Source of the DNA: Macrostomum hystrix
Taxonomy: Eukaryota; Platyhelminthes; Macrostomidae
Reading direction: 5' to 3'
Assembly: GCA_950097015.1 (NCBI GenBank)
Contig: CATNEN010000041.1
Span: forward strand, 3,560,501-3,624,500
Length of the DNA stretch: 64,000 bases
A model generated the notes under the pieces. It searched no databases and was not told the origin of the DNA. It saw only the letters and a list, made by a program, of their open reading frames with translations. Shown here piece after piece: positions 44,388 to 55,100 of this stretch. The translations under genes were made by a program, and so were the position numbers. Positions within the stretch are counted from its first letter, which is position 1. The number at the start of each line of letters is the position of its first letter.

Positions 44388-44854
44388 TAATTAATACAGG
44401 TCTATAGTTATTGCTATTCATATTTTTAGAACCTAATTGCTGTCTTAGCTACTTAGGAGTATGGATCAAAGAAAGCAAAAAATGACACTTTTCAGCATTC
44501 CATTAGAAACAAAATAATATTTTGATAACTAAATAAGTCATTATTCTTTTTTTCAACTGAATAAAGATTTGGAAAGCTTAGTAAAAAACATAATGACGCT
44601 TCAAAATCATAGCATGTAATAGCATCTGTAGTGAAATATTATAAGATAAAATGTGGATAAAAAAGTCATTACCATGTGAACATTATGTCAAGGGAATAAC
44701 AAGGGATATTATGAGGATAGAATGATTGGATAGTATGGTTAATTGAAATGAAAATTTGAGACAACATTGGGATAGCTAAAGTTATCTAAGCAATAAACAT
44801 GAAATTTCAAGAAAATAACAGTGATATCAAAACTGATTTGAGCCTATTTTTTAA

Positions 44855-45981
44855 CGTCTATACTTCCAGTACCAGAACCAGTACCAGAACCAGTACCAAA
44901 AAAAATTTTGTTATAGCCAACAAAATATCGACAAGCAACTAATAAAAAGAATTCTAACAGATGAAATACTTATATATCGGTCCGAAAATATCATTATTGC
45001 GAAGAAAATTCATAATTATCGACGGACTTGCGCACAACACACAAAAAAATCGTTTACTTTCACAAAACGTTTTCTAATATATTTTTTCATAGAATAAAAC
45101 ACATTTGCTCATCCAACTAAGTAAACGAATACAAAAAGCGGTTTATTAAATATCGCAACGACTAAAATCACAACTCAAAACTCATCTCACTGAATGTGTT
45201 TGTATAATTTCTTATTTTTATAATCATCGTAAACTTCAGCAAAAAAAACTATAAATATAACCTCACTTTTGCGCTTCGCAGGATTATTATACAGCTGAGA
45301 GCAAAGATAAGGAAGGAAACATTATCTGTGAAGACGGCTGTAAAATTTCAGAGCCCTGACTAGTCGAGTCTCGAAGTTGTAGACCCTCGAGCCCCCCCAC
45401 TCTGATATCTCCCATTTTAAAAGTACTTTTCGTCACCTCACTGAATCTGGTGGTCAGACGAGGCTGAAAGCTCAGTTCTGGAAGGAAACATTATCTGTGA
45501 ACACGGCTGTAAAATTTCAGAGCCCTGACTAGTCGAGTCTCGGAGTTGTAGACCCTCGAGTCCCCCCCTCTCAGATATCTCCCATTTTAAAAGTACTTTT
45601 CGTCACCTCACTGAATCTGGTGGTCAGACGAGGCTGAAAGCTCAGTTCTGGAAGGAAACATTATCTGTGAACACGGCTGTAAAATTTCAGAGCCCTGACT
45701 AGTCGCGTCTCGGAGTTGTAGACCCTCGAGTCCCCCCCACTCTGATATCTCCCATTTTAAAAGTACTTTTCGTCAACTCACTGAATCTGGTGGTCAAAAG
45801 AAGCTGAAAGCTCAGATCTGGAAGGAAACATTATCTGTGAACACGGCTGTAAAATTTCAGAGCCCTGACTAGTCGCGTCTCGGAGTTGTAGACCCTCGAG
45901 TCTACAACTGAGCTTTCAGCCTCGTCTGACCACTGGTCAGCCTCGTCCGGTATACTGGTTCTGGTACTGGAAGTATAGACG
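44855..45981. mobile_element. 1.1-kb TIR element carrying an internal satellite
   Basis: The termini are inverted repeats of about 29 bp starting CGTCTATACTTCCAGTACCA at 44855 and matched inverted up to 45981. Flanks are TATTTTTTAA (44845-44854) and TATTTTTTTAA (45982-45992), a 10-11 bp target duplication differing by one T. That length suits Mutator-like elements. The left part is AT-rich; the right half is a tandem array (45311-45903). No transposase frame exists, so it is non-autonomous. Confidence 0.72.
45311..45903. repeat. 170-bp tandem repeat, about 3.5 copies, inside the TIR element
   Basis: GGAAGGAAACATTATCTGTG recurs at 45311, 45480, 45650 and 45820. Units are highly similar with small differences (GAGTC/GCGTC, CCCCCTCT/CCCCACTCT). 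The array ends in an inverted copy of part of the unit (CTGAGCTTTCAGCCTCGTCT at about 45907) just before the right terminal repeat. Confidence 0.92.
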
Positions 45982-45992
45982 TATTTTTTTAA

Positions 45993-47395
45993 CTCTTTTA
46001 TATACAACTAGCAATCTAGCAATAATCTAATCTAGCAAGTTTAGCAATAACTTCTGGCTCTAACTGCTGAACCCGACATCACATCACGATACTGTATTTA
46101 TAACTGTTTGAATATAATATTCAATAATAAAATATTGGTCATTGGTAATATTCTGAAACAAAGAACATTATCGGAATATCTGTCGAAAGAACACAACTTT
46201 AACACATATAGAAACACACACACATATTTATATAAATACAGTTATAAACAGTTATAAATAATTGCCCAATGGTTTTCAATAGAGTTGCTTTTAATCGGAA
46301 GAATGACCTGCCATCGTGGCATTTGGCATGCCATCTGACTGATCTAATCGTAAGAAAGTGGTACTTTTCCTCCCGACTAAATCGATGCCATTCGGGTGAA
46401 ATTGAGGCTCTTAACGAATCGTGAATTTCGTACGATTTTCGTTCAATTTTCAGTAGATTTCTGTAGTCAAAACGACTGTCAGGGTAGTTTTTACATCTAA
46501 ACTTACAACTAGCAACTGGCCTCGAAGAAACAGTACTATTTTTGCTGCAAAACATCAGTTGATTCGCTTTTTTCTCCAAATTTCTTGATTTTTTTCTGTG
46601 ATCTTTCTTACCTACCATGTACAACAAATCCACGTACATCCAATTTTAGTGTACCCTCCAAAGCCAATCTCACAAATACGTGCGTTTGAGGCTCTCTACG
46701 TCATAACCAGTCAAAAAAATTTCTTACTTGTTCTCATATTCTGTGTTTCGCGATCAGTGAATTTAAGGCTCTCTACGTAGTATTCATTCCAAACACTACC
46801 TGTAAGCGATTGAAAAGCGCTTACATCGGTTCTCCTTTCAATCAGCGACCTTCATCTGCATTTCGACCCACCCAGCGCTCAAAATAGACCTGAGCGAGCC
46901 AGACCGGCTGACCTGACGGCCTGGAAAGCAATGACGCAGAGACCGAGAACCTATGCACCCTATCAGCCTGCGAACTCGTGCCTAGAATGCTCGGGGCTGG
47001 TGTGTTGGGTTGGAGACCATGGCAACGCGGGGCAGAGAGATAACTGCTTGTGTGTTATCTTTTATATCTCTCTCTCTCTGACCCCCCCTACTGCTAAACA
47101 CTGTGCCTTATCGCTTGAATATAAAATACACTGCTTCGTAGATATGCTCCTGCACTGAAGCTTTGAGATGTGAGTCTCACACTCATAATTGTTGGCCTCT
47201 GTGGTCAGTACGAGTTCAAGTCTTTCGGTTAGTGTCGGCAGAAGGTAGCAGGCAGCGAGAAAACCTGCTATACTACCGTTCAAGACTTTTTTAGGCTCGA
47301 CTGTCCTTTTATTTAAATTTTGGCTGTTCATCAAAACTAAAGCTAAATACTTATTTTCGACACTTGCGACTTTCTAAAATTATTGTACATTTGCC
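45993..47395. other. Non-coding stretch before the AlkB retroelement
   Basis: No supported gene. The longest frame (minus, 46199-46639, 146 codons) has no recognisable domain, no splice context and AT-rich ends, and is probably chance. Part of this may be 5' sequence of the retroelement. Confidence 0.45.
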
Positions 47396-47401
47396 TCAAG
47401 A

Positions 47402-49262
47402 ATGCTATGCAACAAGTGCAGTCTAACCATGAGCCATTCTCAATCCGACTCCTCCATACTGACGGAATCTCTAGCGCCAATCACAGCACAGCATATGCAG
47501 TCTCAGCGGCAGCCTGTACAATCGCTCGTGTTGGAAGACAGGTGGTCCGTGCTAACTGTGTCAGAAGGAGATCAGCCGCGACACTCAGATGCTCCATTCC
47601 TGTATTGCTACGACTACTTGGGATCTGAGCACAAAGTACTATTCGAAAAATTGCTACAGAGTACACCATGGGAAGCACGCAAATGCAACATCAAAGGAAA
47701 GATATGCGACGAACCGCGGCGCACATTTGCATATGGAAAGCCGTAAGCTTACGCAGGAGTCGAATGGCCAAAAAATGAAAAGTAGCCTGAAGAGCTCTTA
47801 AAAATTCGGGACCAATTATCCTTAGAGACTGGAGTCCAATTTAACAGCGCTTTGCTCAACCTCTACCGAGATGGCAAAGATTCCATCGGATTCCACAAGG
47901 ACGATGAAGATTGCCTTGGTTGCTATCCAACAATCGCTAGCCTCTCGCTTGGCTCTGTGAGAACCTTGGTCATTCGAAATATCAGAGAATTGAGAGACTA
48001 CAGCCTCGTTATGAGTCCAGGAAGCTTACTGATCATGCGTGGGCTCTCTCAGACTGACTTCCTACACTCTGTGCTGAAGGAGCAGGATAGTGCACCGCGT
48101 ATAAATGTCACTTTTCGCTGCGTTCAGACAACGAATGGAACTGCTGACAGCTCCGAGAAGCAGGACGTCGAAGATGCCCTAGCAGTCGAATCAGCAAATA
48201 GCAAAGAAGTTAAGCAAAGTGAAGCTGAACCGCAAACAGCTACCGCAGAAGAAAGCGAAACTGCGGTTGACATCTCATTTCTAAGTCGACAAGCCAAACA
48301 ATCAAGAACAAGGTGGCGCAAGAGGCAATCAGTGACAGGCAGCAACTCGGAGGCAACATCTGCAGAGGAATCGAGCCTATGTGACGGACAGGCGACAGCT
48401 CAATTCAAAGTTCCGAAAAATAAGAAAGCAAAGAAAGGACAAGCGCTGAGAAAAGCAAGCGATAGACCGGAAATACGAACGTTAGCAGTGAAAGCGACCC
48501 AAACCGAAGTAGTGCTCGTCGACACTGCATGCAACACCGACTCCAGTATACTGATGGACACGGATCTTAAACGGTTGAAAGCGGTTGAAGGTGTCGCAGC
48601 GGTCCTAAGTGAGATCAAGCAGCTAGCACACCGGCTTTCTACGAGCTTTCTACTCGTATGGATGACTATATACAAAAAACCCGAAATACGCTCCAATCGT
48701 TGATCTCTTCACTAAGTCACAATATTGAGGCCCGGGTGCTGGCCAGCCAAGCAGAGATTCTTAAAACACTGAACACGAGTAAAGCAGAATCAACTAACCA
48801 AACAAAGCAAATGATTGCTTCAACCAAAGAGTTGCTCATTGCCGAAGAACGTGCAACAAGAGAGGATATTCACAAGAGTAAAGCGGCGATCAAGGAGTTG
48901 CATGATAAAATCACAGAGATGCATAGCCAGCCAAAACATGTGTAAAGCCCAAGCAGGACATACGCGGAAGCCCTAAAATCTCAAACAGCATCTTCAGCAC
49001 CATCGAGAAGCGAGCAGCCTACAAGACCTCCAGAAATCTCGGTTCTGGCAGCGCCAGCAGAACAAGCAGCTCGACACCCAAAAAGGTCAGCGCAATCGCA
49101 ACACGATGTAATCGTTCTGAGCACCAAGCAAGGAAAAATGATCGACTACAGAAGGATTTTCCATAGCAACACACTGCGAGTTGTGTACGAGTCGCAAAGT
49201 AAATTAATAGAAATCCTAAGAGCACCGAACTTTGTCGCTCAAGAGTTGCTTAGTTATCGACT
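47402..49262 (+). pseudogene. LINE-like ORF with AlkB-type dioxygenase domain, decayed
   Basis: One reading frame, broken by two in-frame stops (47744 and 47789), one frameshift near 48655 and another stop at 48943, encodes a long retroelement-type protein. Residues around 47.6-48.1 kb form an AlkB-type 2-oxoglutarate/Fe(II) oxygenase: EPRRTFAYGKP, LLNLYRDGKDSIGFHKDDE (the His-x-Asp iron ligands), IASLSLG, LHSVLKE (second His) and the RINVTFR motif that binds 2-oxoglutarate. Known AlkB proteins remove alkyl groups from nucleic acids. Then follow a lysine-rich linker, a coiled coil (48660-48940), TYAEALKS and a block starting IDYRRIFHSNTLRVVYE (49138 onward). The coiled coil and last block match the RT-bearing element at 7-9.7 kb. 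Coding stops at the hAT insertion. Upstream stops make it inactive, although the catalytic residues are intact. A host ALKBH gene is unlikely given the downstream partner sequence. Confidence 0.8.
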
Positions 49263-49265
49263 TAG

Positions 49266-50746
49266 CAGTGGTCGTGGCGGGTGTCCTTCTAAATTTTCGC
49301 GCCACCCAATTTTTTTCGCGCCATAGGTATCTATACATACAGCTAAGAATACCCAACAAAAAGAAGTTATGATACCTGTGGTATAGATAAGCTTGCAATA
49401 CAAAATTACAAATGTAGCATAAAGTGTAAAATTAGACAGGCAGTGTAAGTCGTAATATTGCATAGAAAATATTAAGAAGCAGGTTAGATTTGAACAGTGC
49501 GCTAAAGACTGAGAGATCATACGGCAATCTAAAGAGTTCACCCCGTCCGGTCCGTTTGTTGTAAAGTTAAGCAACATTTGGATCAAACTATATACGGATC
49601 TACAGTTTTTCCTAGATTTAGTTGGCATTTGTTAAAAAGTAATTATAAAGAAGGCTAAATATAGAACTATTACTTGATAATCGATCAAGTGTCATAGTTC
49701 AATAGTGGACAGTGGATAGGAAGCACGCCAGAGCTAGACGGACTCGTCAGTCGTCACGTCGGAACTTCTTCTTCGCAATGTCTTCAGGAAGTCGGTTTAC
49801 AATGGCCATCTCCGCAGCCTTTCGCTTGATCACCGCCTCAGTGATTCGCTCCGCCTCTCGTTGCTTTCGCTTGCGAATGCGCTCCTGTTCCTTGCGAAGG
49901 ATTTCCAGCTCTCTGTCCCTCTCTTCAGTCTTCCGCCTAACCTCGTCAAGCAGTTGAAGCGCTGCAGCCTTCTTGATTTTTTGTTCAATCTCCTTCTCCT
50001 TGGCCTCTGCGTCGCCCTGTAGGGTGCTCAGCTCCTTGCTCGCCTTCTTCTCGGCTGCAACTTCGGAAAACACCACCCCCCACAGTTTCTGGGACTGCTT
50101 TAGTTCCTCGGCAGCCAACTCGTCTCTTAGCCTCTGACGGTATGCCGCATGTGCACTGGCACACATGTTCCGCAGCACCGGAGTGACGGGCAAAGTCGCA
50201 GCAGTCCACTCGGGCACGATCGACTGATGGTAAGAGCTTTGACCGTGAACGGCGCTAAGCTCTGCCGCTTCTTCGTGATGGTGTCTCTCAGCTGACTGAA
50301 CACCCGCTCAACTTCCGGGTTCCCATGGGGCAAAACAAGTAGTGCTCGTACTAATCTCATCAGCAGAGGACGATTTCCAGCGTTTAAAATGGACTCCCAG
50401 AAGCTGACGACGTCGTCGGTCGGGGTAGAGGTAGACACATCCTGGTGAAGACGCACCTCCACCTCCACGCTGCCGATATAAACTATTCAGTACCAATAAA
50501 TTCAGACATGCACATGTGAATATGAAGGTAAAAAAGTTAGGGAGGTACAGAACATCATGAAATTTAATTTTAAATGGGTGCCTGGAGTTAAAAGCTTCTT
50601 AAGGAAAAAATAGCGCAAAAATGGGGGAATATTTTTCACATTTTCGCGCCATTAGCCATTCGCATTTTTCGCGCCATGGTCACAGAATTCGCATATTCGC
50701 GCCATTTCCGCGCAGGCGCGAATTCGCGCCACCGCCACGACCACTG
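49266..50746 (-). mobile_element. hAT DNA transposon remnant, 1.48 kb
   Basis: Perfect 15-bp terminal inverted repeats CAGTGGTCGTGGCGG lie at 49266-49280 and, inverted, 50732-50746; CAGNG ends are typical of hAT. The subterminal regions carry repeated TTCGCGCC motifs (about 49299 and 49315; 50644, 50669, 50697 and 50724), probably transposase-binding sites. Inside is only the C-terminal part of a transposase on the minus strand, so most of the gene is deleted. The eight bases outside the ends (CGACTTAG versus CCCCAACA) do not match, so no target duplication is left. The left end abuts the AlkB retroelement. Confidence 0.8.
49747..50471 (-). pseudogene. hAT transposase C-terminal fragment
   Basis: An acceptor (TATATCGGCAG) precedes the start at about 50471. 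The first part, to about 50215, is the hAT dimerisation region: PLLMRLVRALLVLPHGNPEVERVF followed by SQLRDTITKKRQSLAPFTVKAL. A frameshift near 50215 leads into PEWTAATLPVTPVLRNM and then a long charged coiled coil ending KKKFRRDD at 49750. The DDE catalytic residues would lie upstream and are absent. The coiled-coil tail of about 110 residues after the dimerisation domain is longer than usual for hAT. Confidence 0.75.
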
Positions 50747-52068
50747 CCCCCAACACCCCGGTTTAACCTCCAACCAAGCTACGCTCGGTCGGACCAAAAA
50801 AAGTTTCATAAAGAATTCAATGTTTCTGTGGTCTTCGGCAAGTGAAATACTCGGATTGAGGCCAACGAAGCCAATTAAGTCGATTGTTACTTACTTGCTT
50901 ACCTAACCTTTAATTTAATTACCCACCTTAGTAACTCTTCCTAATTACCAGTGGGGTAAATCAGTAAAAATGGATATTGAAGTCTTTGTTGTCTGTGCAC
51001 CGAAAGTTGGGCCGCTGCCCCAACATTTTTCCGAAAAATAGGCTTTCATTTAAACGAGGACATTTTATTTTTGAAAGGCATACTGCGTAATAAGCAAAAT
51101 TAAAAAATAGACAAGACACTGTATGCATCACATCAGCATGGCCGAGCACCTGACCAAATAGAATTTCGCAATCAAGAATTTAAAATCTTCAAATTTGACG
51201 AAATGAGCAGCGGATCAAAATCGAGTACAGCGTTGATTTCAGACAAAACACCATAGACAAAATAAAGTGACACAAGACTTAAAGTACTCTCCGTTGATAC
51301 AGAGTTATTACGTCCTTTACAGAGATAAGGACGTAATAAAAACAACTAAACGGGAACTAGATGTACTGAAATCTAAGCAATACAGTCAGTATCAGAATTG
51401 ATAGAAATTCAGAATAAAAAAGACTGCTGTTAAGTCAAGCTTGGCATTGAATATAACAAGAGATCTGCGCAGCCACTGAAACCTTGGGAGCTGAGATAAA
51501 GGATAAGATCTAAATCAACTGTACACGATTTCGGTCGTAACATTAAAAGATCAGAAGAAGCAATTATACTGGCTGTCACATTCAGGGAGTGGGTAATACG
51601 AGCATAGATGAGAATCGGGACCTGAATATATTTTGACCATACTAAAAATGAAAATCTTGCTGGCATGATGCTAAAGTTAAATCGCAATAAAACGCATGAA
51701 GCTAAGAAAAGTGACACACGCTGTCCAAATCTATACTGACGAAAGATAGGAAGGAAGAGCAGCAGTTAACACAGCTTATTTCGGGACTACGAATAGGATT
51801 TGATTGGGATCCGAATTAAAATCAAAACTAATTAGGGATAGCAAAAGAGAGCTGCTCTTGCACGATTAATTTGCTAATCAAAACGATGACGTGCTGTTCT
51901 GTAATGCCAGTTCGTAGCATATACTAGAGGGGCCTCTAGAGACGCTATTTCCGCACACATACCTTTTAAATAAAGGTAGGTATCAAAAGTTGCTTTACAA
52001 CATTGCTAGCCTGAGTGGAGAACTCCTGAATCTATTAAGCTGGGTTCGATAAAAAACTTTGATTGCTT
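50747..52068. other. Non-coding stretch 3' of ATG2
   Basis: AT-rich, no supported frame, no terminal repeats seen. It may contain the distal part of the interrupted retroelement, but no similarity could be traced past the hAT right end. Confidence 0.45.
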
Positions 52069-52074
52069 TTTATT
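52069..52074 (-). terminator. Poly(A) signal of ATG2
   Basis: AATAAA on the minus strand, 74 bases past the ATG2 stop codon, in an AT-rich setting. Cleavage would be expected 10-30 bases further on. Confidence 0.55.
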
Positions 52075-52147
52075 AAACGTTTGCTTTTGCCTTCCGAGAT
52101 GAGATAAGTTAAAACTTTCGACTAAAGTGAGTGCATTCTTTAGCGTC

Positions 52148-55100
52148 TCAGTCACTACCGCCCTTCCATTTGTGTCGCTCATCAGTCAGCGCGTTTGGCT
52201 GCAGGTGTTTGAAGGCGCCAGCAGTAAGGCAGTGGCCGGCGCCGGTCAAGGCCACCACCGGGCTTATGGCAGCTCCCGGCAGCTGTCGGACGATGCCCAC
52301 AACACCTGCCTCAGAGGCGGCCGCACGCATCTCGTCAGCGGTGTCACTGGCAGTTTCACGGATGACACGGACGGCACCCGCGCAGGCTTCGCGGAAGTCG
52401 CCACGACCTCCAGCCCCGCGAAGGACTGCCCTCAGACGGCGCTGTCGCCTGCGCTCGGCTAGTGGCAGTGGACTTAGTAGGTCTTGACTGAGCGCTGCCG
52501 CGGCTTGAAGGCCACCGAGGATGCGGCCAGTCAGGTCCAATAGCGCAGCGCCGCTACTGCTGGCAAAGGAGTTTGCACCACGCTGCAGACCCCTTAACAG
52601 CAGGCCGTGCCGCATCCAGGAGTCAACCGGAAGCCACACTAGATCTCTCAGACCTGTCAGCAGCTGCAGGAACACTCTGGCTGGTCCAAGGCCCCGCATC
52701 ACCTGGCCCTTCTGCCTTTCGCGCAGATCAGACACCCACTCGCCGAGTGCGTAAGTACAGAGGCGGTCAATGCCTAAAAGGCCACTTCGGTGCTCCAGGC
52801 GTTTGAGCCGTAACTCCACGTCATTTAGGTGCAAGAGGCCTAGCGCGATGCCGCCAAGCGCACCCTCAGATGGCTTGAAGCGGCCTCCGTTGAAATCTAG
52901 TCTGATGAAAACGTCTGGCGAAAACACGAAGCAGCGAAAATATAGTTGCTGCTGCTGGGGCTGCAAAGATTGTGGTGGCTGCTGCTCAGATTCTCGTTGA
53001 GCGATGATGGAGCCATGGGCAAGTTCGTCAAACAGCAGATTAATCTGCCGGCTGGCTTCCATAACAGCCGTGTCCGACTCGGCCCATACCGTCGCTGATC
53101 TGGAAGTATCCCCGGCCTCAGTTGCATTGGCGTTGTTGACAGTCGGGTCCATGTTGACAGTGCCAACAGAGATAGAATAGGCGTCAGTTGAGTCAACTGA
53201 CTGCGGCTGGCTCGGCTGGGGTGGAGCCAGCCGCTGAGATACCTGCGGGATAGCAAAAAAGTTGTGATTGCATGTTCAAATACTGCCATCAAACTGCCAT
53301 CAAACGATTCAAGCACAAATGATTGTAGATAAATTTTAGTGACAATTCAAATGAAAATCAAATATATTACAAATTACATATGTAATATATGTACCAGAAA
53401 CAAGCAATTTGGTGGCAGTGGGAACAAGCATTGTACACGTGACACAGGAGTCGCGACTTGATAAAGTAAGTGCAGGTGAATATATCTGCTGAGATAGTGA
53501 TGCCTCACCTCTGTAAAGAAATCCTTGAGGAAGTAGAATGCATCTTGATCCACATTGAGTCGCACTGGCTGCAAGGACACCATTAGCAGGCATTCGGATT
53601 TATGCACGGCAGTGTCCGACTTCTGGTGAGACAGCTTCAGGGATAGCATGGGAGTGTTGGTCTGCCGTGGCATACGCTCGGATGTGTGACGATAGAGGAA
53701 ACTCTTGATGGGGGAGGTGGCCACCTTGTCTAGAATCTCAAAGTCTTCAACAATAACCACCTGGCGCTGCAACGTTTGCGATTCTTCCGGAAATCTAGAG
53801 TGACGCATTGACAGCTTATGCACTTGCAGCTCCATGCACAGGTCTGAGCGGCGGCCGCTAACTGGGGTGTCAGAAGACAAATCGCGGGCCGAGTATGAGG
53901 CTGAGCGCTGGAGGAAGGTCGGTGTAAGGTGACAGTGAAATTTTAAATTTTTTCATTCCTTGAGTACTTTTAGACGCAAGTTTAACTTTAAGACGTCTGG
54001 ATGGGCGTGCTTCCAGTTACTTATACTGAAGATATTTATAATAAGATGTTTATATATTATTATTAATATACTGCTGCAAATAATCAAACTGTGAAATGGA
54101 GTATGGTCTGATGTACTCGTACATGGCTTCGCTAGAAGAAGCGAAAATAAAAAAACAGTTTTTTTGCGATTTTTTGAATAAGCACTCTCACCAGCGCGAG
54201 GCTGACTCCAGTTGCAGTAGTAGGGCGAAAATCAAAGCCGCCGTACAGAGAGATGCGGAAGCTGATGTCCCTCAGTGTGATCTGGTCTAGTGGAATCCCT
54301 AACTGCTTGGGCTCCTTCAGCCTGTCTGCCCTGCCGGCCGGAACAGGGTAAAAGTTGTCATCGATTTTTATTGGCTGCCGACTGATTTTTTTCACCTCAA
54401 AGTCCCCACTGCGAACACTAAGCCCGAGGCCGGGTTCATCAATAATGGTGAAGCCCAGGTCATCCTGAGCGTCATCGGCCTCCACAGTTCCAGCTCCGGC
54501 GTCGCTCAGGGCCTCCTGCAGCTGCACGGGAATACTCGACATCACAGAGCTGCTGAGGGCACTGTTGTCCCCGGCACGTACCGAATGCTGCTGCTGTTGC
54601 TGGATTGAGGCTGTGTTGCGGGTCGATTCTTCCGCCGTATTCTTGTCGCTTTCGCCCAGGTCGCCTTCGGCAGCCAGATGAGACACAAAAGACAGTAGAG
54701 CCTGTAGACTATCCGAGCACAGGTGAAGCTGCAGACCACGACTGGAGCAGTTTAGAATGAACTGAGGCTTGCGCTGTGGGTCAGTGAGTCGATTGTCACA
54801 GGTTGTCACAAATACAGTAAGTTGCTGACCAATAGTAACTACCGATAATCGTAGCACTAATAACTTAAGCAAAGTGATTTCTTAAGCAGCTAAACTTCAG
54901 ATAGTGGATCCGCAATTTTGCAGATAGACAATTTTCAGCAAACAGCAACTATCAATCAACATATATAGTGAGCAGTGGATAGTTAGGGTTTGTACTAATC
55001 TGCAACTTGTATTTAACACATCATAACTTACCAAGACCCCAGTGGCATCGTTCATTCCAATGCTGAGCTCCAGCACTTCAAAACCCCCAATATGGGCATA

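Noticed and set aside
46199-46639. 146-codon minus-strand frame as a gene
   Set aside because: No domain, signal or splice context; ends in low-complexity sequence; could be chance in stop-poor DNA.
47852-48703. AlkB frame as an active host ALKBH gene
   Set aside because: Two in-frame stops cut off the N-terminal part of the domain, there is no splice-site solution visible, and the downstream sequence matches a retrotransposon copy elsewhere in the window.
49297-50730. TTCGCGCC motifs as an E2F-controlled host promoter
   Set aside because: They sit inside the two ends of a hAT element and are better explained as its subterminal repeats; no host gene starts beside them.
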